Source: a bacterium (lineage in GTDB: Bacteria; Vulcanimicrobiota; Vulcanimicrobiia; Vulcanimicrobiales; Vulcanimicrobiaceae). Taken from it: DNA of 6,774 nucleotides. The notes under the pieces are model-generated. The model searched no databases, had not been told where the DNA came from, and saw only the letters and a list, made by a program, of their open reading frames with translations. The position numbers were made by a program, and so were the translations under genes. Shown here piece by piece: positions 1 through 5,431 of this stretch (positions are counted from its first letter, which is position 1; each line of letters opens with the position of its first letter). Location of the stretch: positions 1-6,774 of the forward strand of contig JAKAPO010000129.1 in NCBI GenBank assembly GCA_021807065.1. The letters are read 5' to 3'.

Positions 1-123
1 CGCTTGCTGGGCGGTTGCGATGTCACGGGCGGCGACGGCGGCGGGGGTGTGGGCGGCGTAATCTTCGGGGAAGGCATCGCCCCAATCGGCGAGAATGGCC
101 GCAACGCGCGCTTCGCCATGATC
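1..123 (-). pseudogene. Fragment resembling NAD-specific glutamate dehydrogenase (large type), edge-truncated
   Basis: From about position 123 to the window edge the minus-strand frame starting Asp-His-Gly-Glu has strongly GC-biased third positions and reads like real protein. It contains WGDAFPEDY followed by a Pro-Ala-rich stretch and ARDI. From memory, this spacing resembles the internal segment of the roughly 1,600-residue NAD-dependent glutamate dehydrogenases, which deaminate glutamate to 2-oxoglutarate; their pattern is approximately a Tyr/Trp-x-Asp-Ala-Phe-Pro block, then Tyr, then Ala-x-x-Asp-Ile. No start codon or upstream family sequence is visible. Upstream in this frame the homology gives way to the methyltransferase, which is in another frame. 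It is therefore a fragment joined to foreign sequence. Only about 41 residues are visible and the match is by eye, so another family is possible. Confidence 0.35.
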
Positions 124-401
124 GATCGCACGGGAAGGTTGGCCAGTTCCTCCTGGCTCATGAGCGGATAATGCTTCGCAGCCGCAGCGTCTTTGATCTG
201 GCTGCCATAGTAGAACCACGGCGGGTCGGCGTAGACGATATCGTACGTCCTCTTTGGAAGAGGCGGGACTTCACCGTGACGCGCCGCGACGCTCCTTCGT
301 GAAAGACGCCTGAGCTGCACCTGATTCTTCGATGAATACTTCTCCAGGTTGTCGAGCGTACGGGGCGGCAGCGAGTAGACGAGGGAGGTAGCCTTTGCCA
401 T
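112..401 (-). pseudogene. MT-A70 family adenine-N6 DNA methyltransferase, N-terminal part only
   Basis: The ORF starts with ATG at 401 (Met-Ala-Lys-Ala-Thr). An AGGAG motif lies 10 nt upstream, which decides the start. Residues 53-62 read YDIVYADPPW, holding the DPPW catalytic and cofactor-binding motif of MT-A70 methyltransferases, which move methyl from S-adenosylmethionine to adenine N6. Residues 76-94 (KHYPLMSQEELANLPVRSI) match the conserved block that follows DPPW in phage and bacterial members. The family's next block (a hydrophobic strand with Leu-Trp-x-Thr) is missing. After about residue 94-99 this frame turns into a Pro-rich stretch that looks non-coding, while another frame becomes coding. 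Family members are usually about 180-250 residues, so more than half of the domain is lost and activity is unlikely. Members often occur in prophages and plasmids. The family call is firm; the exact break point is not. Confidence 0.75.
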
Positions 402-411
402 GCCGGCTGCA

Positions 412-416
412 CTCCT
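412..416 (-). promoter_or_regulatory. Ribosome binding site of the MT-A70 gene
   Basis: On the minus strand this reads AGGAG, 10 nt before the ATG at 401. It is one of the clearest Shine-Dalgarno sites in the window and supports the chosen start of the methyltransferase remnant. Confidence 0.55.
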
Positions 417-660
417 GCTCGCCGCTGCCGGCGTCCTTGTCCTATCCACGCATCGAGCGCGTCTGGCGGCGCTGATATAGCCGCCTCAGGCCGCATCCCC
501 GACGCTCGCCTTGCTTAGGAAGGCGGGGAACATGGGGCAAAGTGGGCTCGCGGAGGGGCTGTATCATGAAGCCGTTATCTTGTTCCGGTTGCACCGTGCT
601 ACTTCGGCGGTGGCCAGTGCGTGCTCGTGCGGGTGGCGCGACCGTGAACGACAGCGTTGA
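417..660. other. Unrecognised stretch, probably decayed or non-coding
   Basis: I see no convincing gene here on either strand. Short ORFs exist in several frames, but they are Arg/Ser/Pro-rich and typical of out-of-frame GC-rich DNA. It should hold the 5' part of the IS66 tnpB that continues at 661, but I could not recover that sequence in any frame, so it has either diverged or been replaced. No tRNA cloverleaf, no IS66-type terminal repeat (GTAAGCG-like) and no array of repeats was seen. Confidence 0.4.
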
Positions 661-828
661 ACATCCACCGATCATGCGGATCGCGGTCACGAAGAGCGCG
701 GCCGCTCCGTCTGGCCGCAGACGCAGAGCGGCAGCGTGTCACTGAGTGCAGCGCAACTCTCGATGTTGCTCGAAGGGATCGATTGGCGGCATCCGGTTCG
801 CACTGCTGGTCCACCGATCGAGATGTGA
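661..828 (+). pseudogene. tnpB: IS66 TnpB (Orf2) C-terminal fragment
   Basis: The frame is open from 661 and ends with TGA at 826-828. Residues encoded at 694-717 read ERGRSVWP, the equivalent of the ERGRFxWP block of IS66 TnpB. The stretch at 742-801 reads LSAAQLSMLLEGIDWRHPVR, the hallmark C-terminal sequence of this family (LxxAQLxxLLEGIDWRxPxRT). Intact TnpB is about 115 residues. Here only about the last 45 residues are recognisable, and a stop at 658-660 closes the frame upstream. The last residues (AGPPIEM) replace the usual Trp-Arg-Pro ending. TnpB is an accessory protein needed for transposition of many IS66 elements; this copy is not functional. Confidence 0.8.
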
Positions 829-884
829 TTGTTGGCAACGCGGTGCGCGATTCGCATTCGCGTTGTATCGTTGCATTCAATCGC

Positions 885-912
885 TTGACGTGCTGCGTGT
901 AGCCTGTACGAT
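885..912 (+). promoter_or_regulatory. Possible sigma-70 type promoter in the IS66 tnpB-tnpC gap
   Basis: TTGACG at 885-890 and TACGAT at 907-912 are separated by 16 nt, which is close to the -35/-10 consensus. It lies just before the tnpC start at 919. With -10 so close to the ATG, a transcript would have almost no leader. If active it would read rightward, antisense to the DUF4870 gene. Called by eye only. Confidence 0.3.
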
Positions 913-918
913 AGATGC

Positions 919-944
919 ATGGATTCCGTGAACACTGCGCTTCC
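919..944 (+). pseudogene. tnpC: IS66 TnpC transposase, first codons only
   Basis: ATG at 919 opens Met-Asp-Ser-Val-Asn-Thr-Ala-Leu-Pro. This resembles the usual IS66 transposase N-terminus (Met, acidic/polar residues, Ala-Leu-Pro, then a long coiled coil) and sits at the expected distance behind tnpB. After the Pro codon the homology stops. The sequence runs directly into the stop codon of the opposite-strand DUF4870 gene, and the frame closes at 970-972. Only 8-9 codons of a transposase of about 500 residues survive. The identification rests on position after tnpB more than on sequence. Confidence 0.5.
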
Positions 945-1385
945 CTATCGCACGAACGGAATGGCGGGATAGTGGAACGCGTGGCCGTTCCCCGCCGCGA
1001 CGGCTGCCGCTATGCACAGGGCGACGTTCGTCAGGAGCACGACGCCCCAGACGGCGAGCACGAGGAACAGCCAGAGGAAGGACGCGAGCAGCGAGCCAGC
1101 GTCGCTGGTGTGGCCGTTCGAAGCCACGATTGCGGAAAACGTGAGAAAGAACACCGGGATGAGAGCGATACCCAAAATAGAAGAGAGGATCGAGAATGTG
1201 ATCTGGAAGTTCAACGAGTTCCGCGCGTGACCGAGTGCGAAGCTAAGGCTGTCGCCTTTGGTCTTGAAATAGATCAGCAGCGGACCGATGACGTTCGCGA
1301 AGGGGATATTGGAGAACATGAGCAGGCCCGACAGGTTCGCAAACATCGCCCAATTCCGTTCGTCGCTTGAAACCGCCTGCTTCAC
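945..1385 (-). CDS. DUF4870-family small membrane protein
   Basis: A 146-residue protein with three predicted membrane segments at about residues 16-41, 62-88 and 98-131. The central motif GHARNSLNFQIT (52-63) matches the (A/G)xxALNFQIT block that defines DUF4870/Tic20-like proteins, and the C-terminus HAFHYPAIPFVR matches the usual Tyr-Pro-x-x-Ile/Phe ending. It therefore looks complete despite abutting the IS66 remnant. The molecular function of the family is unknown, and it acts in the cytoplasmic membrane. The start is GTG at 1385, because the glutaredoxin stop overlaps it as GTGA (4 bp), implying translational coupling. The next in-frame ATG (residue 14) would cut into the first membrane segment. 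It is the last gene of the arginase operon, and no terminator is visible behind it. Confidence 0.85.
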   Translation of the reverse strand: MKQAVSSDERNWAMFANLSGLLMFSNIPFANVIGPLLIYFKTKGDSLSFALGHARNSLNFQITFSILSSILGIALIPVFFLTFSAIVASNGHTSDAGSLLASFLWLFLVLAVWGVVLLTNVALCIAAAVAAGNGHAFHYPAIPFVR

Positions 1386-1645
1386 GATGCCGAACTCTTT
1401 CGAGCGTACTTCCGCGTAAGGTGCGCGATGATCGCGTCATCGTCGTCGGCGATCTTGACGTCGCCGTCGGTCATCGACGGAATGCCGGTCACGCCGAACA
1501 ATTCCCTGAGCATCACGCGCTCTTCGTGATCGCGCGGCACGTTGACGACCTTGTAATCGAGCAGCAGGTCGGTCATGCAGGTGCGCACGCGGGCGCAATA
1601 GGGGCACCATTCCGCTTGATAGAGTACGATCTCCGTCTCGATCAT
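1382..1645 (-). CDS. Glutaredoxin-like thiol-disulfide oxidoreductase (CPYC)
   Basis: An 87-residue single-domain protein, the normal size for a bacterial glutaredoxin. A first strand (ETEIVLYQ, 3-10) leads into the active site WCPYC (residues 13-17), the classical dithiol motif. The cis-proline loop is TGIPS (Pro56), and the last strand and helix follow as DGDVKIADDDDAIIAHL (60-76), equivalent to the Gly-Asp-Asp glutathione-binding region. Such proteins reduce protein disulfides or glutathione mixed disulfides in the cytosol. Whether this one uses glutathione, mycothiol or another thiol cannot be read here. Translation starts at ATG 1645, overlapping the arginase stop as ATGA, and ends in GTGA with the DUF4870 start. 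The tight coupling suggests function or dosage linked to arginase. It could also be annotated as a thioredoxin-fold or mycoredoxin-like protein. Confidence 0.85.
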   Translation of the reverse strand: MIETEIVLYQAEWCPYCARVRTCMTDLLLDYKVVNVPRDHEERVMLRELFGVTGIPSMTDGDVKIADDDDAIIAHLTRKYARKSSAS

Positions 1646-2505
1646 AGGATGGATTTCCCGAGTGCCGAGCATATCAGACCGACGGTGAGCATCGCCGTTT
1701 GATTCTGCCGGTCGAGGATGGGGTTGACCTCGACCATCTCGATGGAGCCCAGCCGTCCCGATTCGGCGAGCATCTCCATCGCTAGATGTGCCTCCCGGTA
1801 ACTCAACCCGCCTTTCACCGGCGTCCCGGTGCCGGGCGCTTCGCTCGGATCGATGGCGTCCAAATCGAACGAGATGTGCATCGGACGATGATCGGCGCTG
1901 GCGATGCGCAACGCCTCCTCCATGATCCGGGCCATACCGAAACGATCGACGTCCGACATCGTGAACGTGCGCACTCCCCGCTCTCGCAAGATGCGCTTCT
2001 CCGCCGCATCGACGTCGCGCAACGCGATCTGAACCGTGTGCTCGGGTAGCGCGCTGCCTTGCTCGAGGGCGAACCATAGAGGCATACCGTGCACGTTGCC
2101 GGTCCGCGAGCTTTCGGGACTGTTGATGTCTGCGTGAGCGTCGATCCAAATCAAGCCGGGCGGTTTTTCGTAGACGCGGCGCAACCCGCGCAGCGTTCCT
2201 ATCGCAATGGAATGATCGCCGCCAAGGACGATCGGCAATCCGCCGGCGCGTGCGATACGTTCGACGACGCCGGCCAGTCTGCCGCAAACCTCCTCGATGA
2301 TATCGAAAAAGTGCGCTTGCCGATCGGTGCTTTCAACCGATTCGCGCACCGGCACGTACAGGTTCCCGTGATCGATGACGTCGCTGATCCCCAGTGCCTG
2401 CAAACGATCGTGCAGACGCGCGTAGCGCACGGCCGACGGTCCCATGTCGACGCCGCGCCGGCTTGCACCCAAATCCATGGGAACGCCGACGATCTCAACC
2501 CGCAT
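1642..2505 (-). CDS. rocF: Arginase
   Basis: A 287-residue enzyme of the ureohydrolase family, close to the usual length of about 300. It hydrolyses L-arginine to L-ornithine and urea with a two-manganese centre. The N-terminus carries the arginase signature MDLGASRRGVDMGPSAVRYA (10-29). Metal ligands are all present: His98 in GGDHS, Asp122/His124/Asp126 in DAHAD, and Asp214/Asp216 in SFDLDAIDP. Substrate residues are Asn128, His139 (the HG of NVHG), Asp164/Asp166 (RDVD) and Glu259 in VEVNP. GTGTPVKGG at 225-233 and SYRE favour arginase over agmatinase. The loop RDVD is like animal arginases. At the position of the carboxylate-binding Ser (Ser137 in human arginase 1) there is Thr135. The start ATG at 2505 lies 11 bp inside the DUF5069 gene end. 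Arginine use as a nitrogen source is the likely role. Confidence 0.93.
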   Translation of the reverse strand: MRVEIVGVPMDLGASRRGVDMGPSAVRYARLHDRLQALGISDVIDHGNLYVPVRESVESTDRQAHFFDIIEEVCGRLAGVVERIARAGGLPIVLGGDHSIAIGTLRGLRRVYEKPPGLIWIDAHADINSPESSRTGNVHGMPLWFALEQGSALPEHTVQIALRDVDAAEKRILRERGVRTFTMSDVDRFGMARIMEEALRIASADHRPMHISFDLDAIDPSEAPGTGTPVKGGLSYREAHLAMEMLAESGRLGSIEMVEVNPILDRQNQTAMLTVGLICSALGKSIL

Positions 2506-2947
2506 CGAACCGCCACATCCGTTTTATCGCTTTACAGACCACGCTCGATGCGAAATGCACTGGGATTCGAACCGGCTCCCATTTGCCGTCGAGATAACCA
2601 TCGTCCAGGTCGATGAGAAAGAGCTCGATTCTGCGTCGCGTCAACCGTTCGCTCCAGGCGCGCGCGGCTCGAACGCCCGCCGGCGAGCGCGCCTGCAATG
2701 CGGCCAAAACGTCGGCATCGTCCGGTGCACCGCCTACGATTCGCGCGAACTCCCGATGACTGATTCCCAGCGTACGAAGCAGCGATCGGTCCAACGGGCT
2801 TTGCCCGTAGAGATAATCGCCCAGCGTTCCCGCCAGCGCCGCGCGCGTCTTGTCGATGAGACGTGGCAGCCAGCGAATCTGACCAAGCGACTCGCTCCAG
2901 CGTCGCGGCGGCCCGGCCCGGAGATCCACAATCATGGAGAGAGGCAT
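2495..2947 (-). CDS. DUF5069 domain protein
   Basis: A 150-residue protein matching DUF5069. It has an Asp-Leu-Arg-x-x-Pro-Pro-Arg opening (VDLRAGPPRRWSESLG, 7-22), then LPRLIDKTRAALAGTLGDY (27-45) with the family's invariant Pro-Arg-x-Ile-Asp-Lys-x-Arg and Gly-x-Leu-Gly-x-Tyr, and a Leu-Gly-Ile-Ser helix near 59-62. It looks cytosolic, with no signal peptide or membrane segment. The family's function is unknown. It is the first gene of the arginase operon and overlaps the arginase start by 11 bp. The start is uncertain: ATG 2947 is given, but ATG 2935 (Met-Ile-Val-Asp-Leu) fits the family N-terminus as well. Neither has a well-placed ribosome binding site; a GGAGGT lies about 20 nt before the first. 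The start faces the divergent lipoprotein gene. Confidence 0.8.
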   Translation of the reverse strand: MPLSMIVDLRAGPPRRWSESLGQIRWLPRLIDKTRAALAGTLGDYLYGQSPLDRSLLRTLGISHREFARIVGGAPDDADVLAALQARSPAGVRAARAWSERLTRRRIELFLIDLDDGYLDGKWEPVRIPVHFASSVVCKAIKRMWRFDAG

Positions 2948-2978
2948 CCAACGCTGCGCGGCCGTACACCTCCGAGCG
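2948..2978. promoter_or_regulatory. 31-bp divergent gap between two operons
   Basis: Only 31 bp separate the start codon of DUF5069 (minus, 2947) from that of the BMP lipoprotein (plus, 2979). I find no convincing -35/-10 pair inside it for either direction. Promoters must therefore overlap the 5' coding regions, with very short or leaderless transcripts, and RNA polymerases of the two operons could interfere. A GGAGGT on the minus strand (about 2968-2973) is the only Shine-Dalgarno-like motif, and it is placed too far from 2947 for ordinary use. Confidence 0.4.
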
Positions 2979-4010
2979 ATGATGCTTCGGTCCCGGGCGG
3001 TGTTTGCCGCGGTCGCCGTCGCCTTGATCCTTGGGGGATGCTCGTTGCATCACCGCGGTCCCCTTCCGGGGCAATTGAAGCTCGGCATGGTCACCGACGT
3101 GGGCGGGTTGGGCGATCACTCCTTCAATGACTCCGCCTATCGCGGGCTTCTCAACTCGAAAGCTAAGCTCGGTGCATATATCCAGGTGCTGCAGTCTCGC
3201 TCCGCGGCGGATTATCAGCCGAACCTCACCGCGTTGACGAACCTTCACTTCGACATGATCTACGCGATCGGGTTCCTCATGGCCCGCGATCTCGATCAGG
3301 TTGCGCGGGCGAATCCTACGCAACATTATGCGATCATCGACGCCGTCCTCGACGATCCGAACGTCGTCTCGGTGACGTTCAAAGAGGAAGATGGCTCGTT
3401 CCTCGCGGGCGCGCTGGCCGCAATGATGAGCAAGACGCATCACATCTCCTTTCTCGGCGGTCAGGACATTCCGCTTCTCGAGAAATTCGAAGCCGGGTAC
3501 GTCGCAGGCGCGCGCGAGGTCGATCCTCGCACGAAGGTGGACGTGAAATACGTCGGCAGCTTCGACGACGTCGCGGCGGGGAAGGAGATGACGCAGCTGC
3601 TCTTCGATGGCGGCTCCGATATCGTCTACGCGGCGGCCGGGAAAGCGACGCTCGGCGCCATCGACGCGGTGCGCACCCGCCCGGCGGGCGACTACGTGAT
3701 CGGCGTCGACTCCGATCAAGACGCGCTCCTCCCTGGAAAAATTCTCACCTCGATGGTGAAGAAAGTCTACGTGGCCGTCTTCGACATCGCGAAAGCCATC
3801 AAAGACGGCCATCCGCTCCACGGTCACATCGTCCTGGGGCTGAAACAGCATGCGATCGGTCTCACCGATTTTCGCTTTACTCGCAAGCAGATCGGTCCGG
3901 CACGACTTGCGCGACTCGCGATCATCGAGCGGGCAATCGAAGATGGGCGAATCGTCCCACCGTATACGCGCGCCGGCGAGGCGGCGTTCAAACCGGTGCC
4001 GCTGCCGTGA
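2979..4010 (+). CDS. BMP/PnrA-family substrate-binding lipoprotein of a nucleoside ABC importer
   Basis: A 343-residue protein of the basic membrane protein family (Med/PnrA/BmpA). The lipoprotein signal has a basic start (MMLRSR), a hydrophobic core at 7-18 and lipobox LGGC, so Cys21 would be lipidated and the mature protein tethered outside the cytoplasmic membrane. The family hallmark TDVGGLGDHSFNDSAYRG lies at 39-56. FKEEDGSFLAGALAA (about 132-146), then LGGQDIPLLEKFEAGYVAGA (about 157-176) and GSFDD complete the fold's known blocks. Homologues bind purine or pyrimidine nucleosides, which fits the downstream genes. The start at 2979 (ATGATG) is chosen because it gives a proper signal peptide. 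An in-frame ATG at 2934 would add 15 residues, misplace the signal and overlap the divergent gene. The stop overlaps the ATPase start as GTGA. Confidence 0.92.
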   Translation: MMLRSRAVFAAVAVALILGGCSLHHRGPLPGQLKLGMVTDVGGLGDHSFNDSAYRGLLNSKAKLGAYIQVLQSRSAADYQPNLTALTNLHFDMIYAIGFLMARDLDQVARANPTQHYAIIDAVLDDPNVVSVTFKEEDGSFLAGALAAMMSKTHHISFLGGQDIPLLEKFEAGYVAGAREVDPRTKVDVKYVGSFDDVAAGKEMTQLLFDGGSDIVYAAAGKATLGAIDAVRTRPAGDYVIGVDSDQDALLPGKILTSMVKKVYVAVFDIAKAIKDGHPLHGHIVLGLKQHAIGLTDFRFTRKQIGPARLARLAIIERAIEDGRIVPPYTRAGEAAFKPVPLP

Positions 4011-5431
4011 GCGTTTCGCCGCCGGCGTTGCGTTTACGCGGGATCCGCAAGGCGTTTCCCAGAGTCGTGGCGGTCGACGGCGTCGATTTGGATCTCTTCG
4101 CCGGGGAAATTCACGCGCTCGTCGGCGAGAACGGCGCGGGCAAATCGACCCTTGCCGCAATTGCGTTCGGCGAGCTGCGCCCCGATAGCGGAACGGTCGA
4201 GGCGCACGGCACCGTCGGTCTCGTGCACCAGCATTTCGAGCTCGTGGGGCGCCTGCGCGTGTGGCAAAACGTCTTGCTCGGCCGCGAGCCGAGGCACGGC
4301 TGGCGAATTGACACCGACGCGGCACGCAAACGCGTCGGCGATCTAGCCAAAGCCAACGATCTTACGATCGATCCCGATGCGTTGGTCGAGGATCTCCCGG
4401 TCGGCGCCCAGCAGCGGGTTGAACTCTTGCGCGAGCTGGAGCGCAACCCTTCGATTCTCCTTCTCGACGAGCCGACCGCGGCGCTCGCCCCGGCAGAGAT
4501 CCAGGGGTTCTTCGGGACCGTCGTTCAGCTCGCGAAACGCGGCACCGCCGTCTTGATCGTCACCCACAAATTGCAAGAAGTCATTGCGTTCAGCGAACGC
4601 GTGAGCGTGATGCGCCACGGTAAGATCGTCGCGGCGATGCGAACTGCGGAAACGAGCGTCGATGCGATCGCGCGAGCGATGGTCGGGGGCGATCTGCCTC
4701 GCGTCGCGCAGCGAGAGACAACGACGCTTCGACCGTGTCTGACGGTTCGCGGATTGCGCGCCGGCGGCAAAGAAGGCGGCATCGACGGAATCGATCTCGA
4801 CGTTGCGAGCGGTGAGATCGCCGGCATTGCCGGGGTCGAGGGCAACGGCCAAACGGCCCTTGCCGACTCCGTTGCTGGCATGATCCCCTTTCGCGGATCG
4901 ATTGCGTTTTCGAATGGCCGAAAGATTTCGATCATCCCGCAGGACCGCCACGTTGAAGGCCTCGTTCTGAATTTCACGATCGCGGAGAATGCAGTGCTCG
5001 GGCGGCAAGACTTGCCGGGTCTACGGCACGGAATACTGCTCGACCGGGCCCGCGCGCGACGCGATGCCGCGGCAATCGTCGAGCGCTTCGACGTACGTGC
5101 GCCGTCGATCGACGTGAAAGTGCGCACGCTCTCGGGCGGCAACCAACAGAAGCTGCTCGTCGGCAAAGCCTTGATCGACGAGCCGCCTTTCATCCTCGCA
5201 TACAATCCGACGCGAGGCATCGACGTCGGGGCTGCGGCGCTCGTTCAGTCGCGGCTTCTCGAAGCGCGTAACGGCGGCGCAGCAATTTTGCTCATCTCGT
5301 TCGATCTCGACGAAGTGTTTGCTCTGGCCGACCGCATCTACGTGATGTACCGAGGCGCGATCGCCGGCCGTTTCGATCGCGCCGGCGTCGACCGTGCCGT
5401 CATCGGACGGCTGATGGCGGGATCGCAATGA
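4007..5431 (+). CDS. Nucleoside/sugar-type ABC transporter ATPase with two ATPase domains
   Basis: A 474-residue fused double ATPase of the RbsA/YufO (NupA) type, slightly shorter than the usual roughly 500. Domain 1 has Walker A GENGAGKST (40-48), Q-loop Gln75, signature DLPVGAQQR (129-137), Walker B ILLLDEPT (150-157) and switch His187. Domain 2 is the expected degenerate partner: GVEGNGQTAL (276-285) lacks the Walker A lysine, followed by Q-loop Gln312 (PQDR), a perfect signature LSGGNQQ (375-381), and AYNPTRGIDVGA (398-409) with Asn400 where an active site would have Glu; the switch His is Phe432. One hydrolytic site built from Walker A of domain 1 and LSGGNQQ of domain 2 is thus expected. 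It works at the inner face of the membrane with the two permeases. The GTG start at 4007 overlaps the lipoprotein stop, and the end overlaps the next start as ATGA. Confidence 0.93.
   Translation: MSVSPPALRLRGIRKAFPRVVAVDGVDLDLFAGEIHALVGENGAGKSTLAAIAFGELRPDSGTVEAHGTVGLVHQHFELVGRLRVWQNVLLGREPRHGWRIDTDAARKRVGDLAKANDLTIDPDALVEDLPVGAQQRVELLRELERNPSILLLDEPTAALAPAEIQGFFGTVVQLAKRGTAVLIVTHKLQEVIAFSERVSVMRHGKIVAAMRTAETSVDAIARAMVGGDLPRVAQRETTTLRPCLTVRGLRAGGKEGGIDGIDLDVASGEIAGIAGVEGNGQTALADSVAGMIPFRGSIAFSNGRKISIIPQDRHVEGLVLNFTIAENAVLGRQDLPGLRHGILLDRARARRDAAAIVERFDVRAPSIDVKVRTLSGGNQQKLLVGKALIDEPPFILAYNPTRGIDVGAAALVQSRLLEARNGGAAILLISFDLDEVFALADRIYVMYRGAIAGRFDRAGVDRAVIGRLMAGSQ

Larger units (their letters stand above)
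661..944 (+). mobile_element. IS66-family insertion sequence remnant
   Basis: Two landmarks of an IS66 element lie in the correct order and spacing. First is the C-terminus of the accessory protein TnpB, ending at the stop at 826-828. About 90 nt later comes the start of the transposase gene tnpC at 919. The 5' half of tnpB, tnpA and nearly all of tnpC are absent, and no terminal inverted repeats were found, so the element cannot move by itself. Its right boundary coincides with the stop codon of the DUF4870 gene (945-947). It could be a relic of insertion and deletion, or an assembly join. Confidence 0.75.

Noticed and set aside
1..111. Continuation of the MT-A70 frame to the window edge
   Set aside because: The frame is open, but the product is a Pro/Ser run unlike the family, while another frame shows coding bias. 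Openness alone is not evidence.
158..496. 112-residue minus-strand ORF upstream of and overlapping the MT-A70 start
   Set aside because: It shares most of its length with the methyltransferase in another frame. Only about 30 residues before that overlap look protein-like, too few to call a gene.
915..1370. 151-residue plus-strand ORF rich in Glu and Arg
   Set aside because: It is the complement of the DUF4870 membrane protein gene, has no domain features, and its charged bias is what antisense of a hydrophobic protein gives.
1382..2287. 301-residue reading of the glutaredoxin frame with a long N-terminal extension
   Set aside because: The extension is antisense-free but out of frame with arginase on the same strand and is Arg-rich low-quality sequence. 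Real homology starts at ATG 1645, which forms the ATGA overlap.
2532..4325. 597-residue minus-strand ORF
   Set aside because: It lies antisense to the firmly identified BMP lipoprotein gene and overlaps DUF5069. Its composition is Arg-rich shadow and no domain is visible.
4111..5428. Several minus-strand ORFs of 87-231 residues
   Set aside because: All are antisense to the ABC ATPase, whose motifs are complete, and none shows a recognisable domain.
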